A DNA stretch of 64,000 bases from contig NZ_JAPPRJ010000002.1 of assembly GCF_026672545.1 (NCBI RefSeq), forward strand, positions 571,001-635,000. Direction: 5' to 3'. The notes beneath the pieces are model-generated. The model did no database searches, was not told where the DNA came from, and saw nothing but the letters and a program-made list of their open reading frames with translations. This document shows, piece by piece, positions 33,574 to 42,892 of the stretch (position 1 is its first letter; every line of letters begins with the position of its first letter). Both the position numbers and the translations under genes were made by a program. The stretch comes from Rhizobium sp. SL86. Lineage in GTDB: Bacteria; Pseudomonadota; Alphaproteobacteria; Rhizobiales; Rhizobiaceae.

Positions 33574-35070
33574 ATGCGCATGAGAGTGGAATGTAACGCC
33601 AAGCTGGCGCGTCGCTGGCACCTGGCGCTCGTCCGTCGTCTGAAGGATGTGCCGGACCTTGCCGTCAGCATCAAGCTCATCGAAGGTCTGCCAGGTTCGC
33701 CGCCCGGCCTGGACGCCCTGTTTCAGCTCGAGGCGACGATCCACGGCCTTGCCGGTTATGGTCAGGCGGAACGGGTTGCCGCTGCCGACCTTTTCGCCCT
33801 TGCGGATGCTTCCGACGCACCGGTGGATTTGGTCATCGATCTCTGCGGCAATCCGATGCCGGGCACCGAACGGCGTTGGCACCTGACCTATGACGGGATT
33901 GCCGGCGAAGATGGGCTCATTGCGGCTGTCCTGTCGGGGGCCACTCCCACGGTCCGCCTGATCGAGGGTGAGAAGATCATTGCGGAAGGCCGTCTCGGCA
34001 CCGAATATGGCGGCGTGGCGCTCGCAAGCTTCGACGAGATGCTGGCGCGGACCGTGACCCTGATCGCGGCAGCGGTGGCCGGCAGCTGCCGGACCAGATT
34101 GCCCAACGTGAGGCAGGAGGCGGCGGGGCCGCCGGCTGCCATTCCTTCGATCAGCCGCCTGGGGCAGTCTGCAGCCAGGAAAGTTGCCCGGCGCATCGTG
34201 CAGCAGATCTATCGGCTCTGCTACAACTCGCCACACTGGCGCGTCGGCTGGCGCAAGCTGGATGGTCCGGATCTTTTCGACCTCGGCGCTCACCCGAAGA
34301 CCGGCTGGACGGACCTTCCCGATGATGGGCGCCGCTTTTATGCCGATCCCTTCCCCTTCGTCCACCAGGGCAAGCTCACCCTGTTCGTCGAGGATTTCAT
34401 CCACAGGCTCGGCAAGGGCATTATCTCCGCGGTAGATTTTATCGATGGCCGGCCGGCCGGAACGCCGGTGCCCGTGCTGGAACACAATTGCCACCTGTCC
34501 TATCCCTTCATCTTCGAGGAGGAGGGGCAGATCTGGATGGTACCGGAAACCTCCGCCAATGGAACCATCGAGCTGTTTCGGGCAACCGCCTATCCGGGAG
34601 GATGGGTGAAGGAGACGGATCTGGTCTCCGGGCTGACCTGCAGCGACGCGACGCTGATCCGCCATGATGGTGCCTGGTGGATGTTCGCGACCGTTCGGGA
34701 TGGCGGCGGCGCTTTCTCGGATGCGCTGCATCTCTGGTCGGCGCCGGATTTCCGCGGCCCCTGGACCGCCCATAAGGGGAATCCCGTGATGATCGATATC
34801 GCCACGGCACGGCCGGCCGGTCGGATGGTTGTCCGCAACGGCCACCTCCTGCGGCCCGTACAGGATTGCCGCCGCGGTTACGGAGCAGCCCTCGCTATCG
34901 CCCGTGTAACGAAGCTTGATCACGACGGTTTCGAGCAGGAGATCGAGGCGATGATCGGGCCTGGTCCAGGCTGGCCTGGGCGGCGTCTGCATTCGTTGAA
35001 CAGTGCCGGAGGCTTTGAATTCATCGATGGATCCGCGACGGCGCCCAAGTGGAAGGCGCTTTCCCATTGA
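33574..35070 (+). CDS. GINT1_N-like beta-propeller protein of the polysaccharide locus
   Basis: 498 residues; GGGGGAAAG precedes ATG 33574. The N-terminal 190 residues have a loose resemblance to a formyltransferase-type Rossmann domain (MRMRVECNAKLARRWHLALV) but no clear active site. From about residue 225 come repeated blades resembling GH43/GINT1 N-terminal domains: RFYADPFPFVHQGKLTLFVED, LSYPFIFEEEGQIWMVPE, SDATLIRHDGAWWMFAT, FRGPWTAHKGNPV. This propeller is known as the N-terminal part of plant glucosamine inositolphosphorylceramide transferase and occurs in bacterial polysaccharide loci with unknown function. It may bind or modify the glycan. No signal peptide is visible. Confidence 0.7.
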   Translation: MRMRVECNAKLARRWHLALVRRLKDVPDLAVSIKLIEGLPGSPPGLDALFQLEATIHGLAGYGQAERVAAADLFALADASDAPVDLVIDLCGNPMPGTERRWHLTYDGIAGEDGLIAAVLSGATPTVRLIEGEKIIAEGRLGTEYGGVALASFDEMLARTVTLIAAAVAGSCRTRLPNVRQEAAGPPAAIPSISRLGQSAARKVARRIVQQIYRLCYNSPHWRVGWRKLDGPDLFDLGAHPKTGWTDLPDDGRRFYADPFPFVHQGKLTLFVEDFIHRLGKGIISAVDFIDGRPAGTPVPVLEHNCHLSYPFIFEEEGQIWMVPETSANGTIELFRATAYPGGWVKETDLVSGLTCSDATLIRHDGAWWMFATVRDGGGAFSDALHLWSAPDFRGPWTAHKGNPVMIDIATARPAGRMVVRNGHLLRPVQDCRRGYGAALAIARVTKLDHDGFEQEIEAMIGPGPGWPGRRLHSLNSAGGFEFIDGSATAPKWKALSH

Positions 35071-35101
35071 TGCGCCCGACAGACGCCGGGGAGGTTCGTT
35101 G

Positions 35102-36307
35102 ATGCGGTCAACCGAACGTTTCGACGCCATCCGTCACGATGATCTGGACGCTGTGGCTCCCCTGTGGGACCGTTTCGAAACCGAGGGTTTCGCGACGGCT
35201 TTCCAGACGCGTCCGTGGCTCAAGGCTATTCAGGAGACATTGGCAAAAGGAAAGAAGGCCGAATTCTTCGTGATTGAAGTCCGGGAGCATGGCACGCAAA
35301 AGCCTTTGATGCTGCTTCCGTTTTGCCGGCGACAATGCCGTGGCGTCTCGGTCATCGAATTCGTCTCGTTTGGTGTGTGCGATCTGGCCATGCCGGTCAT
35401 GGGGGCGGACGAGGCGACGACCGGGACTGCAGTGGGGGCGACAATGGGGCCGGGCGAAGCACGGTCTCTTTGGCAGGCGGTGCTTGCGGTTCTGCCGAGG
35501 GCGGATCTGATCAAGGTCGATCAAATCCCGCCTCAATATCGCGGGCGGCAGAACCCGCTTTCTCTTCTTGCCGGTGTCCTGCCCGCAGCACAGCAACGTT
35601 ACGAGGCTCCGCTCAATGCCGACCCGTCGCGTGTGGTCGAGACGATGGCGAGCACCAAGATGCGGCAGAACCTGAAGCGGTCCGAACGCCGTCTGTCGGA
35701 TCTCGGCGACATTCAGTTCCTCGCAGCCGAAACGGAGCAGGATCTGGAAATGTGCCTTGCGGCGATGTTCCGTCAACGGCAGGACCGGTTTCGGGAGCTT
35801 GGACGCTTTGATTTCCTCGCCCAGCCCGAGGTTCAGGCATTTTACCAGGCCGTTGCGCGGCAACATCTGGAGGGGGCAGGGAGCACACGTCTTTGGGCGC
35901 TCTTGGTCGACCATGAACCGGTTGCGACCTGCCTCGGGCTGGTGCACGCCAACACGCTGCATTGCCTTGTCATCACGATGAAGGGTGGCGCCTGGGAACG
36001 CTGTTCACCGGCGCTCGTGCTGATCTCGCGCCTGCTGGTCTGGTGCCGGCAAAACGAGGTGAACCTGATCGATTTTTCGGTGGGTGATGGGTATCACAAG
36101 ACCGGATTCGGCGGAAAACCGCAGTTGATGCTCGAATATCGCTCGGCATTGACGCGCAAGGGAACAGTCCTGCTTGCCTGCGCGATGCTTGCCGGACGCG
36201 GCAAGGCCTGGATCAGGGCGCATCCACACCTGTTCGAGACGGCGCGCCGTGCCGTGCAAGGGGTGCGGCGCCTGGTCAACCGACGACGCCAGCCCGAGGG
36301 TTCGTGA
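35102..36307 (+). CDS. BioF2/FemAB-like GNAT acyltransferase (polysaccharide locus)
   Basis: 401 residues from ATG 35102 with GGGGAGG upstream. Central acetyltransferase-6 (BioF2) fold: STKMRQNLKRSERRL near residues 182-196, RLWALLVDHEPVATCLGLV, and the late motif NLIDFSVGDGYHKTGFGG that is typical of CelD/BcsL and FemAB-like acyltransferases. Such proteins add acyl or aminoacyl groups to polysaccharides or their precursors. Last gene of the plus-strand unit starting at 31095; the context supports decoration of the exported glycan. Confidence 0.82.
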   Translation: MRSTERFDAIRHDDLDAVAPLWDRFETEGFATAFQTRPWLKAIQETLAKGKKAEFFVIEVREHGTQKPLMLLPFCRRQCRGVSVIEFVSFGVCDLAMPVMGADEATTGTAVGATMGPGEARSLWQAVLAVLPRADLIKVDQIPPQYRGRQNPLSLLAGVLPAAQQRYEAPLNADPSRVVETMASTKMRQNLKRSERRLSDLGDIQFLAAETEQDLEMCLAAMFRQRQDRFRELGRFDFLAQPEVQAFYQAVARQHLEGAGSTRLWALLVDHEPVATCLGLVHANTLHCLVITMKGGAWERCSPALVLISRLLVWCRQNEVNLIDFSVGDGYHKTGFGGKPQLMLEYRSALTRKGTVLLACAMLAGRGKAWIRAHPHLFETARRAVQGVRRLVNRRRQPEGS

Positions 36308-36499
36308 AAAGACTAAGCATGTGTCGCCCGGCGCGGCACCTGCGCCCCATGCCCTGCTCGATCGGATGTGATCTTCGGAATGATGGTCGCGGCAAATGGT
36401 CCGGCGTACTGGCTTTTGCGCCAAGGCCGGTCTACAGCCTAACGCGGGTAGCTTCCTGACGGGGAAGCAAAGCGGACTTCGGCAATGGGAAGGCATGTG

Positions 36500-36613
36500 A
36501 TGCTGAGAAAGATTGTGTTTGGCGGCTTGATGTTGCTGGTGGTCGTCTCGGTCATCTTCAGCTTTGTCGGTGTCCTGGCGGTCTGGGATCCGTCGGAGCT
36601 CTTCGGCTACTGA
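36500..36613 (+). CDS. 37-residue single-helix membrane protein
   Basis: MLRKIVFGGLMLLVVVSVI begins a hydrophobic helix of about 22 residues, followed by the short tail AVWDPSELFGY. GGGAAGG lies seven bases before ATG 36500, giving good translation-start support; an in-frame ATG at 36485 lacks one. No known family recognised. It stands alone between the polysaccharide locus and the DMT exporter, and could be a small-protein modulator of a membrane complex. Confidence 0.5.
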   Translation: MLRKIVFGGLMLLVVVSVIFSFVGVLAVWDPSELFGY

Positions 36614-36772
36614 CATGTCCGGATCCACGGATGGAGCCTTCAGCCCAGCCGCAGCGCGGTCGTCGGACCATCACCGTAGGGAAACTCTTTTTAGTTCGGC
36701 AGGGTGACGAAAGCAAAGTTTCTTGTTAGGAATCACATCGGGAGGTGCTGATTTCGAACACAAGGTTCTTGC

Positions 36773-37738
36773 ATGACTGCCCTCCAGGCCTCTGCCACTC
36801 CCGCCTCCAGGCTTCCACGGATCATCACTCCCATTGCAGGGGAGAGCATCAACAAGGGGAAGGCGGCCGTCATGATGCTGACGGCGGTGAGCCTGTTCGC
36901 CTGCCTCGACAGTTGCGCAAAAATGGCCAGCCGTGATCTTCCGGCAATTGAGACGGTTTGGTTCCGTTTTGCGATCCATTTCCTGCTGGTGGCGCTCATT
37001 CTCAATCCCTGGCGGGCACCCGAGGCCTGGCGCACGGCGCGGCCACGGCTGCAGACCCTGCGCGCCCTGATCCAGATCGTCTGTACGGGGCTGAATTTCC
37101 TGGCGCTCAGCCAGCTGCAGATTGCCCAGACCTTATCCATCCAGTTCACCGGGCCTGCCTTCGTGACGTTGCTGTCAATCGTCTGGCTTGGTGAAAAGGT
37201 CGGGCGTTACCGCTGGACGGCGATCGCCATCAGCTTCGTTGGTGTGCTCGTCATCACCCGACCGTCGCCTGGAAGTTTTGACCCGGCTTTCGGCATCATC
37301 CTGCTGTCGGTCATCATTGGTTCCGGTTATTCGATCATGACGCGCCGTCTCGCCAGCACGGAATCACCGGGCAGCATGCTGTTGATCATGGCGGCCCTGC
37401 CTGCGGCGATCCTGACGCCTCTGATGCCATTTGTCTGGGTCTGGCCCAGCCGGCCCGAAACCTGGATTGCGCTGGCGGGTGCGGGTTTCTTCGGCGCGCT
37501 GAGCCACTATTTCTACATCCAGGCGCATCGGTTCGCGCCGGCCAGCTTCCTGGCGCCGTTGCAATATTTCCAGTTTCTGGCGGTCCTCGTCCTGGGCTTC
37601 GTCTTTTTCGGCGACGTGCCGACCGTGTGGACATTCACCGGCGCTCTGATCCTGATCGGCTCCGGCCTCTACATCTGGCACCGGGAGCGCGTGATCGCGC
37701 GCCGTGCCCAAGAAGGCGAACAGACATCCGACCAATGA
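36773..37738 (+). CDS. DMT-superfamily (EamA) transporter
   Basis: 321 residues with ten membrane helices in two EamA repeats. SLFACLDSCAKMASRDLPAIETVWFR is the first-repeat signature and the second repeat starts near LLSVIIGSGYSIMTRRLA. A later ATG at 36872 has a better ribosome site (AAGGGGAAGG) and would drop a polar 33-residue leader, so the start is uncertain. The substrate is not predictable; family members export amino acids, metabolites or drugs. Confidence 0.85.
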   Translation: MTALQASATPASRLPRIITPIAGESINKGKAAVMMLTAVSLFACLDSCAKMASRDLPAIETVWFRFAIHFLLVALILNPWRAPEAWRTARPRLQTLRALIQIVCTGLNFLALSQLQIAQTLSIQFTGPAFVTLLSIVWLGEKVGRYRWTAIAISFVGVLVITRPSPGSFDPAFGIILLSVIIGSGYSIMTRRLASTESPGSMLLIMAALPAAILTPLMPFVWVWPSRPETWIALAGAGFFGALSHYFYIQAHRFAPASFLAPLQYFQFLAVLVLGFVFFGDVPTVWTFTGALILIGSGLYIWHRERVIARRAQEGEQTSDQ

Positions 37739-37774
37739 CCAGCTTGACACCTGACAGCCGCACCGCGTAATAAA

Positions 37775-37793
37775 TTCGTCAACATGCCGAACA
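37775..37793 (+). promoter_or_regulatory. ROK-repressor operator candidate 1 (before ROK kinase operon)
   Basis: TTCGTCAACATGCCGAACA. Lies 21-39 bp before the GTG start of the sugar kinase, so a bound repressor would block the promoter or early transcription. Three further copies are at 42695, 42795 and 49402. Confidence 0.75.
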
Positions 37794-37813
37794 AATAGAA
37801 AAGGTGCGTTCTG

Positions 37814-38809
37814 GTGTCAGTGGATATCGTATCCGGCCCCGCCAATCCCACAGCGTTGCGCAACCCTCCGCGACCGGACGACGGAACAAGGCCCGTGATC
37901 GGTGTGGACCTCGGTGGCACCAAGATCCTGGCCGGACTGGCACTGCCGGATGGCGAGATCCTCGCGGTCCGGGAAGAGCCGACACAACACGGCGAAGGCG
38001 CACCGGTCCTGCTGCAGATCTCTGACATGACGGCGCAGCTAGCCGATGCCGCCGGGTTCTGCCTGGCGGATGTCGCGCAAATGGTCATCGGTGTGCCGAG
38101 TGCGGTATCGCCGCAGACGGGGCTCTCGTCGCTTTCCCCCAATCTTGCGCTGCCGGCGGATACACCGCTGGCAACGCTGATGGCGCGACACGTTCCCTTT
38201 CCGGTCGCCGTGGAAAATGATGTCAATCTTGCCGCTTATGGCGAGGCAATGGCAGGTGATAAGGCCAACGCCGGGTCGCTGGTCTTCGTTTCGTTCGGCA
38301 CGGGTGTCGGCATGGGGCTGGTCATCCAAGGTGAGATCATCCGTGGTGCCTTCGGCCGCGCCGGCGAAATCGCCTACCTGCCCGTCGGTGACCGACCGCA
38401 TGCGCTTGCACCGTCCTCTGAGAACGGGTTGTTCGAGGATAGGGTTGGTACTGCCGGTATCCGCAAACGGTTTTCCCTTGGCGCGGAAAGCGTTGCGGAT
38501 CTGTTTGCCCGCGCCAACGCCGGCGATGAGAAGTCGCTTGCGGCAATCGATGATGTGGCCCGTGAGGCCTCGCTCGGTATTGCCGCGGTGCAGGCGTTGA
38601 TCGATCCGTCGCGGATTGCCATTGGTGGCGGCATCGGTTCGCAGAGCCTGTTTCTCGACCGGCTGAAATACCACTTGGCGCCGCTTCTTCCCTTTGCCTG
38701 CCCGGTTGCGCCGAGCCGCTTCGGCGCCAGAGCCGGTCTTGTCGGTTCGGTCGCCTTTGCCGCCCGCCTTGCCAGCTCCGCGCCCGCGAACTTCCTGAAA
38801 GCCCCCTGA
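37814..38809 (+). CDS. ROK-family sugar kinase
   Basis: 331 residues from GTG 37814 (AAAAGGTG upstream). Phosphate-1 motif VIGVDLGGTKILAGLA, catalytic aspartate in ENDVNLAAYGE (about residue 136), phosphate-2 motif FVSFGTGVGMGLVIQG, then GRAGEIAYLPVGD. The usual ROK zinc signature CxCGxxGCxE is missing; the segment reads PHALAPSSENGLFED. It would phosphorylate a hexose or N-acetylhexosamine with ATP. With NagB in the same regulon, an amino sugar such as glucosamine or GlcNAc is the likely class of substrate. First gene of a two-gene unit. Confidence 0.88.
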   Translation: MSVDIVSGPANPTALRNPPRPDDGTRPVIGVDLGGTKILAGLALPDGEILAVREEPTQHGEGAPVLLQISDMTAQLADAAGFCLADVAQMVIGVPSAVSPQTGLSSLSPNLALPADTPLATLMARHVPFPVAVENDVNLAAYGEAMAGDKANAGSLVFVSFGTGVGMGLVIQGEIIRGAFGRAGEIAYLPVGDRPHALAPSSENGLFEDRVGTAGIRKRFSLGAESVADLFARANAGDEKSLAAIDDVAREASLGIAAVQALIDPSRIAIGGGIGSQSLFLDRLKYHLAPLLPFACPVAPSRFGARAGLVGSVAFAARLASSAPANFLKAP

Positions 38810-38828
38810 CCTGCCTGAGGAAATCCCG

Positions 38829-40580
38829 ATGTCGGACAAGACCCCTGCGACGCCGCGCCCGGACGGGCTGGTGGAGACTGTTCATCCGGTGCAGATGGCC
38901 TTCATGGCCCCGCGTCTGCAGGGAGACTTCTATCCCGAAGGGCAGTTGAAGCTGTCGTTGTGGGGATGCGGCCAGATGGCCAATATCTTCGTTGAATGCT
39001 GGGAAGGCCCTTACGTTCATGCGCCGAACCGGCTTGTTGCCGGGGCGCAGGAACTGCATGTCGCCCAGTCCGCCCCGGTGCTTCTGATGCGTGGCGCGCG
39101 GCTGAAGGCGGTGCGTCCCGCGCGGCGCTGCGCCTGGTGGGGAACGCTGACAACGCCGGAGAAAGTGCGCCGCCAAGGGCGTCGCCGCATTGCGGTGACC
39201 CCATGGGGTGTCACGATCGTCGAGAGCCGAGACAACGGCGATATTGTCATTGCCGCAGGCGCCAGCGCTGCGGAGGCCGAGCGCGGCCTGTCCCTCACTT
39301 CGGATCAGATCATCGCGGAATGTGCCGCCCATAGCGCACGCTGCGATATCCTGCCCGGCGCCGGTCCGCTGATGCGATCGATGGCGATCCAGAGCACGCA
39401 TGCCTCGCTTTCGTCCATCCGTCGCGCCGAAGACGGCAGCTTCTTGGGTCTTGCCGCGGGCCAGGCCTATTCCGCACCGACCCGCACCTATTACCGTGAC
39501 GGATACTGGACGCTGCAGGCACTGCTCTTCCTCGAGCCGAAGGTGGTGCGCGAGCAGATCGACCTGCTTGCCACCGGTATCCAGCCGGACGGCGAGGCGC
39601 CGAGTGGCGTGATCCTGACCGGGCCGAAACAGGGCGAGGAATGGGAAAAGTTCCGAGTGACCGCCCCGGAATACAAGATGGAGCATCTGCGTCGCACCGA
39701 TTGGTGGAGCGACCATTTCGACAGCCCGCTCTTTTTTATCCTGACGATCGGTGATTACCTTCGTGTCACGGGCGATGAGCGCGCATTGTCAGACCACTGG
39801 CAGACGGTGAAGGCGATCTTTGCCCGTTACAAGGGTTTTGACAGTTTTGGTACCGGTCTTCCCGTCAAGCCGCGCCATGATCGGGACTGGGCAGACAATG
39901 TCTACCGGCACGGTTATGTCGCTTATGATATCGGGCTGTGGATCGGCGCGCTCGACGTGATCGCCACACACGGTAAAACGCTTGATGCGACGGTGGCGCA
40001 AGAAGCCCGCGCACTCGCAGAAAAGGCGCGTGCCAATCTCGACGCGGCGATGCTGACGCCGTCCGGCTGGTACCAGGATTACGGATTGCAGGGTGATTTC
40101 GTCGAGGACCACCTGACCCTCGACAGCTTGACGCTGCTGCGTTTTGGCGCGGTGTCCGCCGATCGTGCGCGCACCGTGCTTGGGCATGTGGCGGACCTGC
40201 TCGAGACCCGCAACAACGATCGCCAGCCCTATGGCGACTGGGGTGTGATGTGCGCCTGGCCACCCTTCAAGCGTCCGGCCGATACCCGTGCCAAATCCGC
40301 CTTCGCCTATCGTTACCATAACGGGTCCGACTGGCCCTATCTGTCCGGCCTTTATGCCGAACAGCGGCTGCACTTCGGGCTCGACGGCTGGGATTATCCG
40401 CTGACGCGCTGGTGGAAGACGAGCCTCGAGAATGGCTGGATCGGTTCCGTCGAATATTTCTCGCCGCCCTTTGCGCGTGGCTCGTTGCTGCAGGGCTGGA
40501 CCGGCATGCATGCCGCCGCCATTCTGGAGTATCGCGACGTTATTGAGGCTGCGATCGCAGAAGGACGCCTGACGGATTGA
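38829..40580 (+). CDS. (alpha/alpha)6-barrel glycosidase-like protein of unknown specificity
   Basis: 583 residues, 19 bp after the kinase. The N-terminal 200 residues look like a beta-rich domain, then comes a helical region of six-hairpin type: TRTYYRDGYWTLQALLFLEP (an R-D acid motif as in GH15/GH63/GH116-like enzymes), LFFILTIGDYLRVTGDERAL, DWADNVYRHGYVAYDIGLWIGAL, YQDYGLQGDFVEDHLTLDSLTLLRFG, and a C-terminal aromatic block around SVEYFSPPFARGSLLQGW. No signal peptide, so it acts in the cytoplasm. It probably hydrolyses an imported oligosaccharide, but I cannot assign a family or product. Confidence 0.7.
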   Translation: MSDKTPATPRPDGLVETVHPVQMAFMAPRLQGDFYPEGQLKLSLWGCGQMANIFVECWEGPYVHAPNRLVAGAQELHVAQSAPVLLMRGARLKAVRPARRCAWWGTLTTPEKVRRQGRRRIAVTPWGVTIVESRDNGDIVIAAGASAAEAERGLSLTSDQIIAECAAHSARCDILPGAGPLMRSMAIQSTHASLSSIRRAEDGSFLGLAAGQAYSAPTRTYYRDGYWTLQALLFLEPKVVREQIDLLATGIQPDGEAPSGVILTGPKQGEEWEKFRVTAPEYKMEHLRRTDWWSDHFDSPLFFILTIGDYLRVTGDERALSDHWQTVKAIFARYKGFDSFGTGLPVKPRHDRDWADNVYRHGYVAYDIGLWIGALDVIATHGKTLDATVAQEARALAEKARANLDAAMLTPSGWYQDYGLQGDFVEDHLTLDSLTLLRFGAVSADRARTVLGHVADLLETRNNDRQPYGDWGVMCAWPPFKRPADTRAKSAFAYRYHNGSDWPYLSGLYAEQRLHFGLDGWDYPLTRWWKTSLENGWIGSVEYFSPPFARGSLLQGWTGMHAAAILEYRDVIEAAIAEGRLTD

Positions 40581-40590
40581 CTTGGCCGTG

Positions 40591-40609
40591 CGGGGCAAAT
40601 AGTGCCCCG
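40591..40609. terminator. Hairpin terminator candidate between convergent units
   Basis: Perfect 7-bp stem CGGGGCA / TGCCCCG with loop AATAG, in the 82-bp gap between the glycosidase-like gene and the convergent deaminase gene. No real T run. Confidence 0.45.
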
Positions 40610-40662
40610 TTCGCCTTCCTGCCGCTGTCAGCCGGCAAGGGGGAAAGGAAGTGGTCTAATCC

Positions 40663-41394
40663 TCAGGCGGCTTCCGCATCCGGAGCTGCAGCGGGGTCCA
40701 CAATCCACGTCACGTCCGGATGTCCCACCAGGGCCGAGGCCGGGCAGGCAGGGGTGAAGAAGCCGGCGAGCGCCTGGTTGATGGCGGCCTTCTTGGCGGC
40801 GCCGGTGGCAAGGACGATGATGGAGCGGGCCGAGAGGATCGTCGCAATGCCCATGGTGATGGCCTGCTGCGGCACGCCACCGTCCTCGAAGAAGGCGCGG
40901 TTGGCAGTAAGCGTTTCGGCATGAAGTTCCACGCGGCGGGTGCGGCTGTCGAGGCGCGACCCGGGCTCGTTGAATCCGATGTGGCCATTACGGCCGATGC
41001 CGAGAAGTTGCAGGTCGATCCCACCAGCCTGCAAAATCTGTCTTTCGTAGGCCTCAGCCGCCGCGTCGGTGTCGTTTGCCATACCATCCGGCACATGGGT
41101 GCGGGCCGGATCGATATCGATGTGCTCGAAAAGCAGCCGGTTCATCGTGGATCGGTAGCTGCCCGGATGTTCCGTCGGCAGAGCGACATATTCATCCAGA
41201 TTGAAGCTTGAGACGCGAGAGAAGCTGACGCGGCCCGCCCGGTGCGCGGCAATTACCGCCGCATAAACCGGTTCCATGGTCGCGCCGGTCGCAAGCCCGA
41301 GAACGGCATCCGGCTTTGATTGGACAAGGGAGACTATACGATCGGCGACGGCAGCGGCCGCCTCCGTTGCGTCGGTAAGAATGAGGGGTGTCAT
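40663..41394 (-). CDS. nagB: Glucosamine-6-phosphate deaminase
   Basis: 243 residues from ATG 41394. The catalytic aspartate is D67 in FNLDEYV; the ring-opening histidine and helper glutamate are H138 and E143 in GIGRNGHIGFNEPGS, matching E. coli D72/H143/E148. TGATMEPVYAAV binds the phosphate. It lacks the C-terminal extension that forms the GlcNAc6P allosteric site in E. coli NagB, so it is probably unregulated by that effector. It yields fructose-6-phosphate and ammonia. Second gene after the UgpC-type ATPase (76-bp gap), under ROK sites 2 and 3. Confidence 0.93.
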   Translation of the reverse strand: MTPLILTDATEAAAAVADRIVSLVQSKPDAVLGLATGATMEPVYAAVIAAHRAGRVSFSRVSSFNLDEYVALPTEHPGSYRSTMNRLLFEHIDIDPARTHVPDGMANDTDAAAEAYERQILQAGGIDLQLLGIGRNGHIGFNEPGSRLDSRTRRVELHAETLTANRAFFEDGGVPQQAITMGIATILSARSIIVLATGAAKKAAINQALAGFFTPACPASALVGHPDVTWIVDPAAAPDAEAA

Positions 41395-41470
41395 GGCAGA
41401 AATCCGGAACGGAGAGAGGCGCCAGCCCGGCCGCCCTGACGAGACAGCGCGGGCCGTTTGCCCTGTAAGA

Positions 41471-42607
<1,137 letters not shown>

Positions 42608-42694
42608 TGCAAACCCCTTTTTTATAAAGCCCTTCGACGGTCGGTCGCTGATCTCGATGATGCCGATGCGAACATTTTGCGGATTTTCATATAG

Positions 42695-42713
42695 TTCGTC
42701 AAGTCGCCGAACA
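42695..42713. promoter_or_regulatory. ROK-repressor operator candidate 2 (before ATPase-nagB unit)
   Basis: TTCGTCAAGTCGCCGAACA, 88 bp before the ATPase start and in the divergent region with the repressor gene. The flanks ATAG and TATTT are also similar to the other copies. Confidence 0.75.
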
Positions 42714-42794
42714 TATTTAGATGGCCGCTCGTCTGAAATGGATGCCGTTATGCATGGCGCCGGTCTTAGGCAGCATTTTGCTGCAGTGCAATAG

Positions 42795-42813
42795 TTCGTC
42801 AGCTGACCGAATA
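42795..42813. promoter_or_regulatory. ROK-repressor operator candidate 3 (before the repressor gene)
   Basis: TTCGTCAGCTGACCGAATA, the most symmetric copy (TTCGTCAG / CTGACCGAA). It lies 80-98 bp before the repressor ATG and 100 bp centre to centre from site 2, a spacing suited to autoregulation and possibly looping. Confidence 0.75.
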
Positions 42814-42892
42814 CTATCCAGGAGGAGCGCCTTTGTGTAGGACGGAAACTATGGAACTATATGCTTGATTCCTCAGACAATCCGAGCGCCTC

